From Gemmatimonadota bacterium (lineage in GTDB: Bacteria > Gemmatimonadota > Gemmatimonadetes > Gemmatimonadales > Gemmatimonadaceae), in the NCBI GenBank assembly GCA_028287235.1, contig JAQBQB010000030.1:1-64000 (forward strand): DNA of 64,000 nucleotides, read 5' to 3'. This document shows positions 50,738 to 58,646 of this stretch, one piece after another; the first letter of the stretch is position 1, and each line of letters begins with the position of its first letter. The notes below the pieces were generated by a model. The model worked only from the letters and a program-made list of their open reading frames with translations. It did not search any database and was not told the DNA's origin. The position numbers and the translations under genes were made by a program.

Positions 50738-53353
50738 ATGTCACTCCGTTTCTTGTCCCTTCCGGGCCTCTTCGCCGTCGCCCTCATCGCCGGCTGCAAA
50801 GATAATTCGTCGCCCATTTCGCACGCGCCGACGCACCTGTCGATCGTCTCGGGCGCGAATCAATCGGGCGACCTCTCGAAGGCGCTCGACTCGGCCCTCG
50901 TGGTGCTGGTGCTCGACGGCACGGAGAAGCCCGTCGCCGGAGTCGTGCTCACCTGGACGGTCACCGGCGGCGGCGCGCTCTCGGCGACGACCACCACGAC
51001 CGACACCGCGGGCAAGGCGACCGTCACCTGGACGCTCGCTCCGACCGCCGGCGTCCAGGTCGTGACGGTGACGAGCGCGTCGATTGCCGGTGCGTCGGCG
51101 TCGTTCGTCGCCACCAACGGTGCGACGATCAGCGGCACGGTGACCGGGGCGGGCGGGCTCCCCTTTGGCGCCGGGTTTTCGCGCGCCGCATCAGGGGCCG
51201 CCCGCTTCAACACGGTGCCGGCGCGAGGACGCCAGCTGTCGAGCGATCGGATCGTCGTCGGCTTCAAGAACGACGTGGCGGGCGTCGCCGCGGCCGGCTC
51301 GTCGACCTACCGCTCGCTTTCCGTGGCGCGGCAGACCACGACGCGACTGCAACAGAGCGTGGCGGCGCTGTCCCGATCGCGTCCGTTGAGCGGCGCGGAG
51401 ATCTCGCCGGCCATCCTCGCGGCGCGCATGCATGTGGACGACACGCTGCAAATCGACGCGGTGATGGAGTCGTTGCGCAGCGATCCGAGCGTGGCCTGGG
51501 TCAGGCGTGACGGCTTCATGACGATTCGCGATGGCACGCCCCGCCCCATCGTCCCCGACTGGATCACGCAGCTCCTGTCGACCCGCGCGCCGCTCACGAC
51601 GACCGCGGGTGGCACCACGGCGTCGTCGGTCGCGACGAAATTGCCCAACGATCCCAATTTCTGGCTGCAGCTCTGGCCCGCCGCGATGATCGATCTGCCG
51701 CGCGCCTGGGCAATCACTACGGGAAGTCCGAACGTGACGGTGGCTGTCGTCGACATGGGAATCCGATTCGACAATGCGGACATCGCGCCGAACCTCACCG
51801 CCGACGGATACGACTTCGTCACGCCGTTCACCTTCCCCGCGGAACACTTCTGCGACGGAACGACGTTCACGACGACCACCGGCGACGGCGACGGTCCCGA
51901 CTCCGACCCGACCGATCCTGACGACATCGAGTTCAACCCGGATTTGAATTGTTGGGAGCACAGCACCATGGGCGATCACGGGCTCTGGACGGCGGGCATC
52001 GTCGGGGCGGTGGGCAACGAGGGTGCGGGCCTCGCGGGAGTGAACTGGAACGTTCGCATTCGTCCGATCCGCGTGCTCGACATCACCGGCGGCGGCTCCT
52101 TCTTCGACATCGCGCAGGGAATTCTGTACGCCGCGGGACTTCCGGCGCGCGGCGCGAACGGCGCGCTCGTGCAGGCGCCACGATCGCCGATCATCAACAT
52201 GAGCTTGGGCGGGACAGGCGACGATCCATCGGTCAGGGCCGCCGTGGCTGCCGCGGTGGCCGCAGGATCGCTCGTGGTGGCGTCGGCCGGCAACTCTTCG
52301 TTGGATTTTGACACGTTCCCGGCCGCCTACCCGGGAGTGATCGGCGTCGCCGCGGTGGGTCAGGATGGGAATCTGTCGACGTACTCCAACGCCGGAACGT
52401 TCGTCGCCGTCTCGGCGCCGGGCGGCGATTTCCGGCTGGACGACAACGGCGGTGGTTCCGTCGTCGGCCTGGGCTGGAACTTCGTGACGAACCGTCCGAC
52501 TGCCTTCTTCGGCTACGGCACGTCGGCGTCGGCTCCGTTCGTGTCGGGCGTCGCCGCGCTGCTGCTCGCGCAAACGCCGACGCTCACCGCCGCGCAGCTG
52601 ACGCAGCGCATCGAGCAATACGCCACGCGTCCGGCCGGCGCCACGCGAAGCGACACCTTCGGTTGGGGAATCGTCAATGCGTACAACAGCCTCACGCAGC
52701 AGAACGGCCCCGCCAGACAAACGTTCGTTCGGCTGATCGACGCGACGAGCGGTTTGGCGACGCGCACGGCGGCCGTCGCCGCGAACGGAAACTTCGCGCT
52801 CGCGCGCGTCCAGCAGGGCACGTATTACCTGCAAGCGGGCGACGACGAAGGTGGCGACGCGACGATCGGCATTCCGGGCCGTCGTTTCGCTTGGGCCGGC
52901 GGATCCGGCTCGCCCACCGTGTTCAACGTGAACGCAAATTCGCTCACGGCGGCCATCGCCATCGGCGTGCCCACCGAGGTCGAACCGAACGACGACGTGG
53001 CGCACGCGAACATTCTCGGCGTCGGCAGCTACGTCGTGGGCAACATCACCCCGCCCGATGTTCGCGACGTCTACAGCATCACGATCTCGACGCCCGGCGT
53101 CTATACGATCGAGACCTCCGGTGTCGTCGGAACGTGTGGGATCGGCATCGAGCTCGACACCTTCCTGTCCGTCGTGACGTCGACCGGCACGCTGGTCGGC
53201 TCGAACGACAACTTCACGTCCACGACCAGTCGATTGTGCTCGCACGTGCAAGCCACGCTGGCCGCCGGCGTCTATTACGCGACCGTCACCGGTGTGGGAG
53301 CGAACGCCGCGTCGCGCGGCCGGTATCGGCTCGCGGTGCGCGCGGGTCCGTGA
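50738..53353 (+). CDS. Secreted subtilisin-like (S8) peptidase lipoprotein
   Basis: An 871-residue protein with a lipoprotein signal (ALIAGCKD). A bacterial Ig-like domain (about 30-130) has Thr/Ser-rich strands (GVVLTWTVTGGGALSATTTT). A pro-domain-like segment (about 160-275) follows. The S8 catalytic domain has Asp 339 (VAVVDMGIRF), His 414 (GDHGLWTAGIVGA) and Ser 596 (YGTSASAPFVSG). A pre-peptidase C-terminal-like domain (about 750-871) includes the usual EPNDD. An acidic TGDGDGPDSDPTDPDD loop before the His may bind calcium. ATG 50738 gives the best signal. Probably a surface-anchored protease for nutrient peptides. Confidence 0.9.
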   Translation: MSLRFLSLPGLFAVALIAGCKDNSSPISHAPTHLSIVSGANQSGDLSKALDSALVVLVLDGTEKPVAGVVLTWTVTGGGALSATTTTTDTAGKATVTWTLAPTAGVQVVTVTSASIAGASASFVATNGATISGTVTGAGGLPFGAGFSRAASGAARFNTVPARGRQLSSDRIVVGFKNDVAGVAAAGSSTYRSLSVARQTTTRLQQSVAALSRSRPLSGAEISPAILAARMHVDDTLQIDAVMESLRSDPSVAWVRRDGFMTIRDGTPRPIVPDWITQLLSTRAPLTTTAGGTTASSVATKLPNDPNFWLQLWPAAMIDLPRAWAITTGSPNVTVAVVDMGIRFDNADIAPNLTADGYDFVTPFTFPAEHFCDGTTFTTTTGDGDGPDSDPTDPDDIEFNPDLNCWEHSTMGDHGLWTAGIVGAVGNEGAGLAGVNWNVRIRPIRVLDITGGGSFFDIAQGILYAAGLPARGANGALVQAPRSPIINMSLGGTGDDPSVRAAVAAAVAAGSLVVASAGNSSLDFDTFPAAYPGVIGVAAVGQDGNLSTYSNAGTFVAVSAPGGDFRLDDNGGGSVVGLGWNFVTNRPTAFFGYGTSASAPFVSGVAALLLAQTPTLTAAQLTQRIEQYATRPAGATRSDTFGWGIVNAYNSLTQQNGPARQTFVRLIDATSGLATRTAAVAANGNFALARVQQGTYYLQAGDDEGGDATIGIPGRRFAWAGGSGSPTVFNVNANSLTAAIAIGVPTEVEPNDDVAHANILGVGSYVVGNITPPDVRDVYSITISTPGVYTIETSGVVGTCGIGIELDTFLSVVTSTGTLVGSNDNFTSTTSRLCSHVQATLAAGVYYATVTGVGANAASRGRYRLAVRAGP

Positions 53354-53476
53354 TCGCACTCAAGAATTTTGCTCGACGCCCGATACTCTGTACCGAGGGA
53401 GTGAGGGATGCCGCGAGCGCAAGGATGCGGCGCGGTGTCCCACGAGCGAAGTGAAGCACAGAGCGAAGCGAACAAC

Positions 53477-53507
53477 CGAGCGGCACCCCGGCAGGGGCTG
53501 CCGCTCG
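53477..53507 (+). terminator. GC-rich hairpin between convergent genes
   Basis: CGAGCGGCA (53477-53485) pairs with TGCCGCTCG (53499-53507), extended inside by CCCC/GGGG. It lies between the S8 stop (53353) and the convergent gene's stop (53532). Only a weak T-rich stretch follows, so termination strength is moderate. Confidence 0.6.
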
Positions 53508-53531
53508 TTCGCGTTTCGGCGCGTCATCCCA

Positions 53532-54080
53532 TCACCGCGTCCAAAGCAGCAGCGCCTCGCACTGCGGCGCCGCGCGTTGGTACTGCCCGGGCACGTTGAA
53601 GCGGTCGTAGTACTCCACGCCCGCAAGGGTTCCAGTGCCGATGGCGTCCAGCGGATCGGTGGAGCGCGTTCCGTTGACGAATACGTCGAGCCGGCATCGG
53701 TTGTCGATGTTCGTCGTGGCCGCGCGTTGCGCGTCGAGTGCCCGGCCAATGCCAAGCAGGTGTTTCCGCAGCACCGTGCCGAGTGGAAGCGCGCGCTCGG
53801 CCTGCAGCACGCTGTCGGTGATGAAGCGGCCAACGCCGCGTCTCTGGCGAATCGTGTACTCGACGAGGCGGCTTGGCACCGCGACGGCGACCATCATCTC
53901 CGAGTCGCGCGCCGGAACGGCGCGGCTCGCCGCGGCGTGTTGATCACCGGCCACCGGTTTGACGTGAACGGTCTCCGCCGGCATTTGCGGCGGACTCGCC
54001 ATGAGACGAGCGGATGCCGCCACGAGGACGATCGTCGCGCCGGCAAATGTCGTGAGAACCCGCGGCCATGAGTATTTCAT
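53532..54080 (-). CDS. Exported protein with a plug-like C-terminal segment
   Basis: A 182-residue protein with a signal anchor (about 1-28). The C-terminal half resembles the carboxy part of small Gemmatimonadota proteins related to TonB-plug domains: VFVNGTRSTDPLDAIGTGTL, then GVEYYDRFNVPGQYQ and LLLWTR. Two cysteines may pair. Function unknown; a small surface or receptor-accessory role is a guess. It is divergent from the 54280 gene. Confidence 0.6.
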   Translation of the reverse strand: MKYSWPRVLTTFAGATIVLVAASARLMASPPQMPAETVHVKPVAGDQHAAASRAVPARDSEMMVAVAVPSRLVEYTIRQRRGVGRFITDSVLQAERALPLGTVLRKHLLGIGRALDAQRAATTNIDNRCRLDVFVNGTRSTDPLDAIGTGTLAGVEYYDRFNVPGQYQRAAPQCEALLLWTR

Positions 54081-54279
54081 AATAGCCCACCTCGTTGTAG
54101 AGGAGGCTCATGACGTGCGCACACTCGACGGAGTTTCTCGAATTCTCGCCGATTGTGTTTCGATTGCCGACGGAAAGTGCAAAGGAACTATGACGCCGCC
54201 GCGTGGATTGCGCGATTACGACTAGCAGGGAGCGCGCACCGGCGTTCAATTTGTCGCATACCCATCCCCTGGAGACCAG

Positions 54280-54870
54280 ATGACGACGATGGAACGCATT
54301 GCTGCGGCGCTCGTGCTCGCGGCCGGACTGCACGCTCGGCCGGCGCTGGCTCAGAGTCACGCCGGCACGTGGGACGGCACGGTGACGACGCAGCAAGGCG
54401 CGCAGCCCACGACGATCACGCTCGACAGCACGTCCACGGGATGGAGGGGCACGCTCCTCGCGCCGATGTTCAACGGCCAGGCCATGCCCTTCTCGTCGGT
54501 CACGGTGAAAGGGGACACGGTCTCGATGACCCTGCCCATTCAGAACGGTATGGCCGAGATGCGCGGTGTCGTCGCCGGCAGCACGCACGTGCTCAGCGGC
54601 CAGCTCTGGTTCGACGGCACCGATGCGGGGACGTTCTCGTTCGCGCGGAAGGCGAAAGCGCCGGGATCTGGGATGACGATCTCCGCGCCTGTCGTTCTGT
54701 TGTCCGCGTTCGTGCCGTCTAGGCTTTGGGCCGCCCCTCCAGATACTTCTCCATCCACGACTGTACCTCGCCCCACCAGAGCTTCTGGTTCTGCGGCTTC
54801 CCGATCCAATGCCCTTCGTCGGGAAACATCACGAGCCGGCTCGGTACGTTCATACGTTGGAGCGACGTGA
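54280..54870 (+). CDS. Exported protein of unknown function with an overrunning 3' end
   Basis: A 196-residue ORF with a signal peptide (about 1-25, LAQ). The region to about residue 148 is coherent: strand-rich, with TWDGTVTTQQGAQPTTITL, GWRGTLLAPMFNGQAM and LSGQLWFDGTDAGTFSF, as in small lipocalin-like or DUF-type beta proteins. The last 50 residues are a Ser/Pro/Arg-rich reading through the 3' end of the convergent S9 gene and look non-functional. The natural stop may have been lost near 54718, or the end is a recent frameshift. Confidence 0.65.
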   Translation: MTTMERIAAALVLAAGLHARPALAQSHAGTWDGTVTTQQGAQPTTITLDSTSTGWRGTLLAPMFNGQAMPFSSVTVKGDTVSMTLPIQNGMAEMRGVVAGSTHVLSGQLWFDGTDAGTFSFARKAKAPGSGMTISAPVVLLSAFVPSRLWAAPPDTSPSTTVPRPTRASGSAASRSNALRRETSRAGSVRSYVGAT

Positions 54871-56806
54871 ACATCGAGAGATCTTCCGTGTACGGCACGC
54901 GGTAATCGAGCTCGCCACCGGTCACGAGCGTCGGCGTCTTGAAGTTCTTCGCGAAGAGATGTGGCGAGTACACGCGATACTGCGACGCCATTGCCTGCGG
55001 GTTCCAGATCGGACCGCCGTACTCCCAGTCGGGGAACCAGAGCTCCTCGGTGGACGTCGCCATGTTCTCCAGGTTGAACGGGCCGGCGTGTGAGACGAGC
55101 GCCTTGAACCGGTTCGAGTGACCGGCAATCCAGTTCACCATGTAGCCGCCGAACGATCCGCCGGCGGCACCCAGCGCGTTGCGGTCGATCCACGGGTTCT
55201 TCGCGAGCGCGGCGTCGAGGCCGTTCATGAGATCGGTGTACACCTTGCCGCCCCAGTCCTTCGACACTTCGTCGACGAACTTCTGTCCGTAGCCGAACGA
55301 GCCGCGCGGATTGATGATCACCAGGGCGGCGCCGGTCGCGGCGAACATCTGGTAATTCCAGCGGCCGTGCCACTGGTCGAGCCACTCGCCCTGCGGACCG
55401 CCGTGAATCAGCAGAATGGCCGGATACTTCTTGCCCGCTCGCCAATTCGGCGGCTTGACGAGGAATCCTTGCACGCGCGCGCCGTTCGCTCCGGTGAACC
55501 AGAAATCCTCTGCGCCGTTCACCGCGAGCTGCGCGACGAGCGCGTCGTTCTCGTGCGTCACCGCGTGGGCGGCGACGGGCGCCAGCGCGGTCACTGCGCC
55601 GGAATAAACTTCCGCCGGAGCTTGCGTAGCGTCGCGCACCCAGACGAGTGAACGCCCGTCGCCCGACAGCGCGAACGCGCTGCTGTTGTGGTCGGACACG
55701 AGGAGCTGTGGCGCAGTGGCCTTGAGCAAACTGGCACCAGCCGTGCCGCGCTCGAACAGGATACGATACAGCTTCGTGCGGCCGGCATCGACGGCCTGCA
55801 CGTAGAGCGCGTTCATGTCGGGCGACCAGAAGTATGCGTCGGCGTTGCGATCCCAGGTGGGCAGCAGCTCGCGCGAGGTCCTGTCCGCCCGGTTGTAGAC
55901 CATCATCCGCCACCGGTCGGACTCGAAGCCGGCGCGCGCCTGGGACGCATACGCGATGAACCGTCCGTCGGGCGAATAGACAGGATTCTGATCGCCGCCT
56001 TTGTTCGCCGCCGTGATGACCACCGGCGTTCTCCCGGCCGACGATACGGTGTAGAGGTTGAGGTCCGTGGTCGTCGCGTCGTTGCGCCCCTGATCCTTCG
56101 CGGTGTACGCGAGCTCGAGGCCGTCGGGCGACCAGGCGTAGCCTTCGCTGCCGCCGAACGGTCCCGGCGGCACGTCGTACCGCGCGCCTGCCACGAGGTC
56201 TTTCGGCGCGCTGCCGTCGAGGGGGACGACGAACAAATGCGACCGAGTTCCTTCATCCCAGGCATTCCAGTGCCGATACATCAATTGATCGGCGATGTGA
56301 GCCTTCACCTTGTTGTCGGCTGCCACTTTGTCCTTGGCCGCGTTGCACGCGTCGGTCGAGCACTCGGGGTAGACGGCCGACGTGAATGCGATGCGATCGC
56401 CGATCGGCGACCACACCGGTCCCGTCGCGCCGCCGTTCAGGCGCGTCAACTGGCGTGGGCTGGTGCTGCTGGCGTCGGCGACCCAGAGTTGGCCGCCCGA
56501 CACATAGGCGACGTGCTTGCCGTCGGGCGACCAGCGTGCTTCGGTCGCTGCGGCGTCGGACGACGGAAAGACCTGCGGTGCGCCGCCGGAGGTGGGAACG
56601 AGGAACGTCTGAGAGGCGCGCTTGTTCTGCGCGACGTCGGTCGTTCGAACGGAATAGAGGACGGACTTCCCGTCGGGCGAGGGCTGCGGGTCGGACACCG
56701 CGCGCACCGCCGAGAAGTCGTCGAAGGTGATGGTACGCTTTTGTTGGGCGCCGGCTGTAGCCGAAAATGTCAGCGCCGTGACAGCTAGCAGCACGTGAGT
56801 TCGCAT
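54719..56806 (-). CDS. Secreted S9-family prolyl oligopeptidase-like peptidase
   Basis: A 695-residue peptidase with a signal peptide (1-20, AGA-Q). A WD40-like beta-propeller follows (about 25-420) with repeated PDGK, SPDGR and SPDG blades. The alpha/beta hydrolase domain (about 430-695) has the nucleophile in GGSFGGYM (Ser 551). A catalytic His lies in DEGHWI near 675. The architecture fits S9C (acylaminoacyl/DPP-like) enzymes, which remove short N-terminal peptides. Its stop lies inside the convergent 54280 ORF. Confidence 0.92.
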   Translation of the reverse strand: MRTHVLLAVTALTFSATAGAQQKRTITFDDFSAVRAVSDPQPSPDGKSVLYSVRTTDVAQNKRASQTFLVPTSGGAPQVFPSSDAAATEARWSPDGKHVAYVSGGQLWVADASSTSPRQLTRLNGGATGPVWSPIGDRIAFTSAVYPECSTDACNAAKDKVAADNKVKAHIADQLMYRHWNAWDEGTRSHLFVVPLDGSAPKDLVAGARYDVPPGPFGGSEGYAWSPDGLELAYTAKDQGRNDATTTDLNLYTVSSAGRTPVVITAANKGGDQNPVYSPDGRFIAYASQARAGFESDRWRMMVYNRADRTSRELLPTWDRNADAYFWSPDMNALYVQAVDAGRTKLYRILFERGTAGASLLKATAPQLLVSDHNSSAFALSGDGRSLVWVRDATQAPAEVYSGAVTALAPVAAHAVTHENDALVAQLAVNGAEDFWFTGANGARVQGFLVKPPNWRAGKKYPAILLIHGGPQGEWLDQWHGRWNYQMFAATGAALVIINPRGSFGYGQKFVDEVSKDWGGKVYTDLMNGLDAALAKNPWIDRNALGAAGGSFGGYMVNWIAGHSNRFKALVSHAGPFNLENMATSTEELWFPDWEYGGPIWNPQAMASQYRVYSPHLFAKNFKTPTLVTGGELDYRVPYTEDLSMFTSLQRMNVPSRLVMFPDEGHWIGKPQNQKLWWGEVQSWMEKYLEGRPKA

Positions 56807-56962
56807 GCTCGTCGATTCGAAGAGACGTAAACAGTACAGCCGGCACCACCGGATGATCCAGCGGCCGAGCCTCCAGCCGCCCGCGCGCTTCGCATCAAGG
56901 TGACGGAAACGCCGGGAGCTTCCCGGGGTATCTATACCTTAGACAGAACCGATGGAGGTCTC

Positions 56963-57190
56963 ATGTCCAGATATTCGTTTGCCGTGAGTAGCCCCGAGTC
57001 GAGGCAGGAAGGCGTCATCGATAGCGAGTCCTTTCTCGCGGCCGTGGATGCACTCGGCCTGCACGTCGACGTTCGGACGGGCGATGTTCTCGAGATCGGC
57101 GTGGCCGGATTTCCGCCCGCCAAGTATCAGTGCGTCGGAGAGCTCAAGAACCTGCCGGTGTGGATGCCGGCTGGTCAGAAAGCCGCATAG
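56963..57190 (+). CDS. Small conserved-looking protein of unknown function
   Basis: A 75-residue protein. GGAGG lies four bases before ATG 56963, which favours this start over an in-frame upstream ATG that has none. The sequence mixes acidic and hydrophobic residues (FLAAVDALGLHVDVRTGDVLEIGV, then FPPAKYQCVG), suggesting a small soluble alpha/beta fold. It stands alone and is convergent with the DUF72 gene, separated by a strong terminator. Confidence 0.7.
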   Translation: MSRYSFAVSSPESRQEGVIDSESFLAAVDALGLHVDVRTGDVLEIGVAGFPPAKYQCVGELKNLPVWMPAGQKAA

Positions 57191-57203
57191 ATCGTTCGTG
57201 AAG

Positions 57204-57237
57204 AAGGGGCCGGCGCTCACTGCGCCGGCCCCTTTTT
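57204..57237. terminator. Bidirectional intrinsic terminator
   Basis: The stem AAGGGGCCGGCGC (57204-57216) pairs with GCGCCGGCCCCTT (57222-57234) around a 5-base loop, followed by TTTTT. It ends the small-protein transcript. It also contains the last codons of the DUF72 gene; the loop holds its TGA stop. Confidence 0.92.
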
Positions 57238-58230
57238 GTTGCGCATGGGCGCGATCAATTCGGCCATCTCGAGCGCGTTCGTCGCGCCGTAATTCGCATA
57301 GCAGTTGCTGAACACAATGTGCAACTGTTCGGTCTGCCCGGAAAGTTCGAGAATCACCGACAGCCATTCCTCCAGCTCCGCCGGATCGTAGAGATACCGG
57401 TACTTCTCGACGACTGGCGCGTCGCTCGCACCCCAGAGCTCGCTTCGGCGTCCGTGCAGACGCACGATCGCGAGCTCGGATGTCGTGACGGCAGGCACTA
57501 GAGGCAGGCTCGTCGGAGCTCCGGGAGGCGTATCCGCGACGACGTACGTCATGTGCTGTTCCCTGAGCTGCGCCCACACGCGCTCGCGCAGCCGCGCTTC
57601 GAGCCAGCTCGGGTGGCGAAACTCCACGGCGATCGGTAGGTCGCCGAGCAGGTCACGAGCGCGGGCGAGCATGGCCGGCGTCGAGCGCTCGGGGCGAACC
57701 CAGGGCGCGAACTGCAGAAGGATCGCGCCGAGCTTGCCGGACTCGTGTAGTGGTGTGACGGCGTTCCGAAACAACCGCCACACTTCATCGCGCAGCTCGA
57801 GCGGGAGATCCTTGGCGTAGACGCGCGGTCCGGCGGCCAGCGACGGCGGGAGCGCCTCGCGAATCGAACGCGGCAGCCGCGAGATCTCGGTGGCGTGCCC
57901 CGTCATCAGTGCGTGCGCCTTGACGTTGAACACGAAATTGTCGGGCGTACGCTCGACCCACCGCTCGGCGGTCTGGGGGTCGGGGATCGCGTAGAAGCCC
58001 GCGTCGGCTTCGACCATGGAGAAGCGCGTCGCGTAGTGGCGCAGCCGCGCCTCCGGCGTCTTCACCGAATCCGGATAGAAAACGCCCTTCGCCGTCATGG
58101 TGCGGTCGGTCCAGCTGGCCGTGCCGACGCGGATTGCCGTGCCCCCACGAATCAGAGGCTCCGCCGCGCCGTGGCGGACGGTCCGTTCGCCTGCGGCCTT
58201 GTGCCCCGGATCGTGTGTCAAATCTGTCAT
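57217..58230 (-). CDS. DUF72-family protein
   Basis: A 337-residue TIM-barrel-like DUF72 protein. Family motifs are IRVGTASWTD near the start, FYAIPDPQTAERWVERTPDNF, LGAILLQFAPW, IAVEFRHPSW and a late AIVRLHGR. The biochemical role of DUF72 is not established. The stop codon lies in the loop of a strong terminator, so the last few residues are shaped by that hairpin. ATG 58230 is chosen over TTG 58233. It is divergent from the second PadR gene by 68 bases. Confidence 0.9.
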   Translation of the reverse strand: MTDLTHDPGHKAAGERTVRHGAAEPLIRGGTAIRVGTASWTDRTMTAKGVFYPDSVKTPEARLRHYATRFSMVEADAGFYAIPDPQTAERWVERTPDNFVFNVKAHALMTGHATEISRLPRSIREALPPSLAAGPRVYAKDLPLELRDEVWRLFRNAVTPLHESGKLGAILLQFAPWVRPERSTPAMLARARDLLGDLPIAVEFRHPSWLEARLRERVWAQLREQHMTYVVADTPPGAPTSLPLVPAVTTSELAIVRLHGRRSELWGASDAPVVEKYRYLYDPAELEEWLSVILELSGQTEQLHIVFSNCYANYGATNALEMAELIAPMRNKKGPAQ

Positions 58231-58260
58231 CAAACCTTTTTCCGGCTCCCCGTGTCCAAG

Positions 58261-58275
58261 CCTAAGAACCTTAGG
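58261..58275 (+). promoter_or_regulatory. Palindrome before PadR-2, candidate operator
   Basis: A perfect 6-base inverted repeat CCTAAG-AAC-CTTAGG lies 23 bases upstream of the PadR ATG and 30 bases from the divergent DUF72 start. Its position mirrors the palindrome before the other PadR gene (8172-8192), although the sequences differ, so each PadR may recognise its own site. Confidence 0.5.
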
Positions 58276-58298
58276 TAACGACCCCGACCGACCCGGCC

Positions 58299-58646
58299 AT
58301 GGCTGCCTCCGATCTCGATCTCGTCCGCGGTACGCTCGACCTGCTCATCCTGAAAACACTCTCGTGGGGGCCGATGCACGGTCTCGCGGTCGTGCGCTGG
58401 ATCGAGCAGACCACCCACGAGCAACTCCAGATCGAAGAGGGCGCGCTCTACCCCGCGCTACACCGCATGGAAGAAAAGGGCTGGCTCGACGCCGAGTGGG
58501 GCTACACCGAGCGAAATCGCAAAGCGAAGTTCTACCGCCTCAGCACCCGCGGGCGCAAGCAGCTCGCGTCGGAGCTGTCGCGCTGGTCGCGTTACACCTC
58601 CGTGGTAGGACTCGTGATCGCGGCGCGCGGCGCGGGGGCACGGTGA
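58299..58646 (+). CDS. PadR-family transcriptional regulator (second copy)
   Basis: A 115-residue regulator close to the one at 8203: GTLDLLILKTLSWGPMHGLAV, then EGALYPALHRMEEKGWLDAEWG and NRKAKFYRLSTRGRKQL. The C-terminal helix is slightly longer. It overlaps the second ADOP permease by GTGA at 58643-58646, so repressor and permease are co-translated. The two PadR genes and their permeases are paralogous modules. Confidence 0.92.
   Translation: MAASDLDLVRGTLDLLILKTLSWGPMHGLAVVRWIEQTTHEQLQIEEGALYPALHRMEEKGWLDAEWGYTERNRKAKFYRLSTRGRKQLASELSRWSRYTSVVGLVIAARGAGAR

Noticed and set aside
53354-53531. Repeated GCGAAGCGAA-like sequence after the S8 gene as a further REP-like copy
   Set aside because: It shares only short words with the 26743 and 61453 elements and does not show their arms; only the GC-rich hairpin could be supported.
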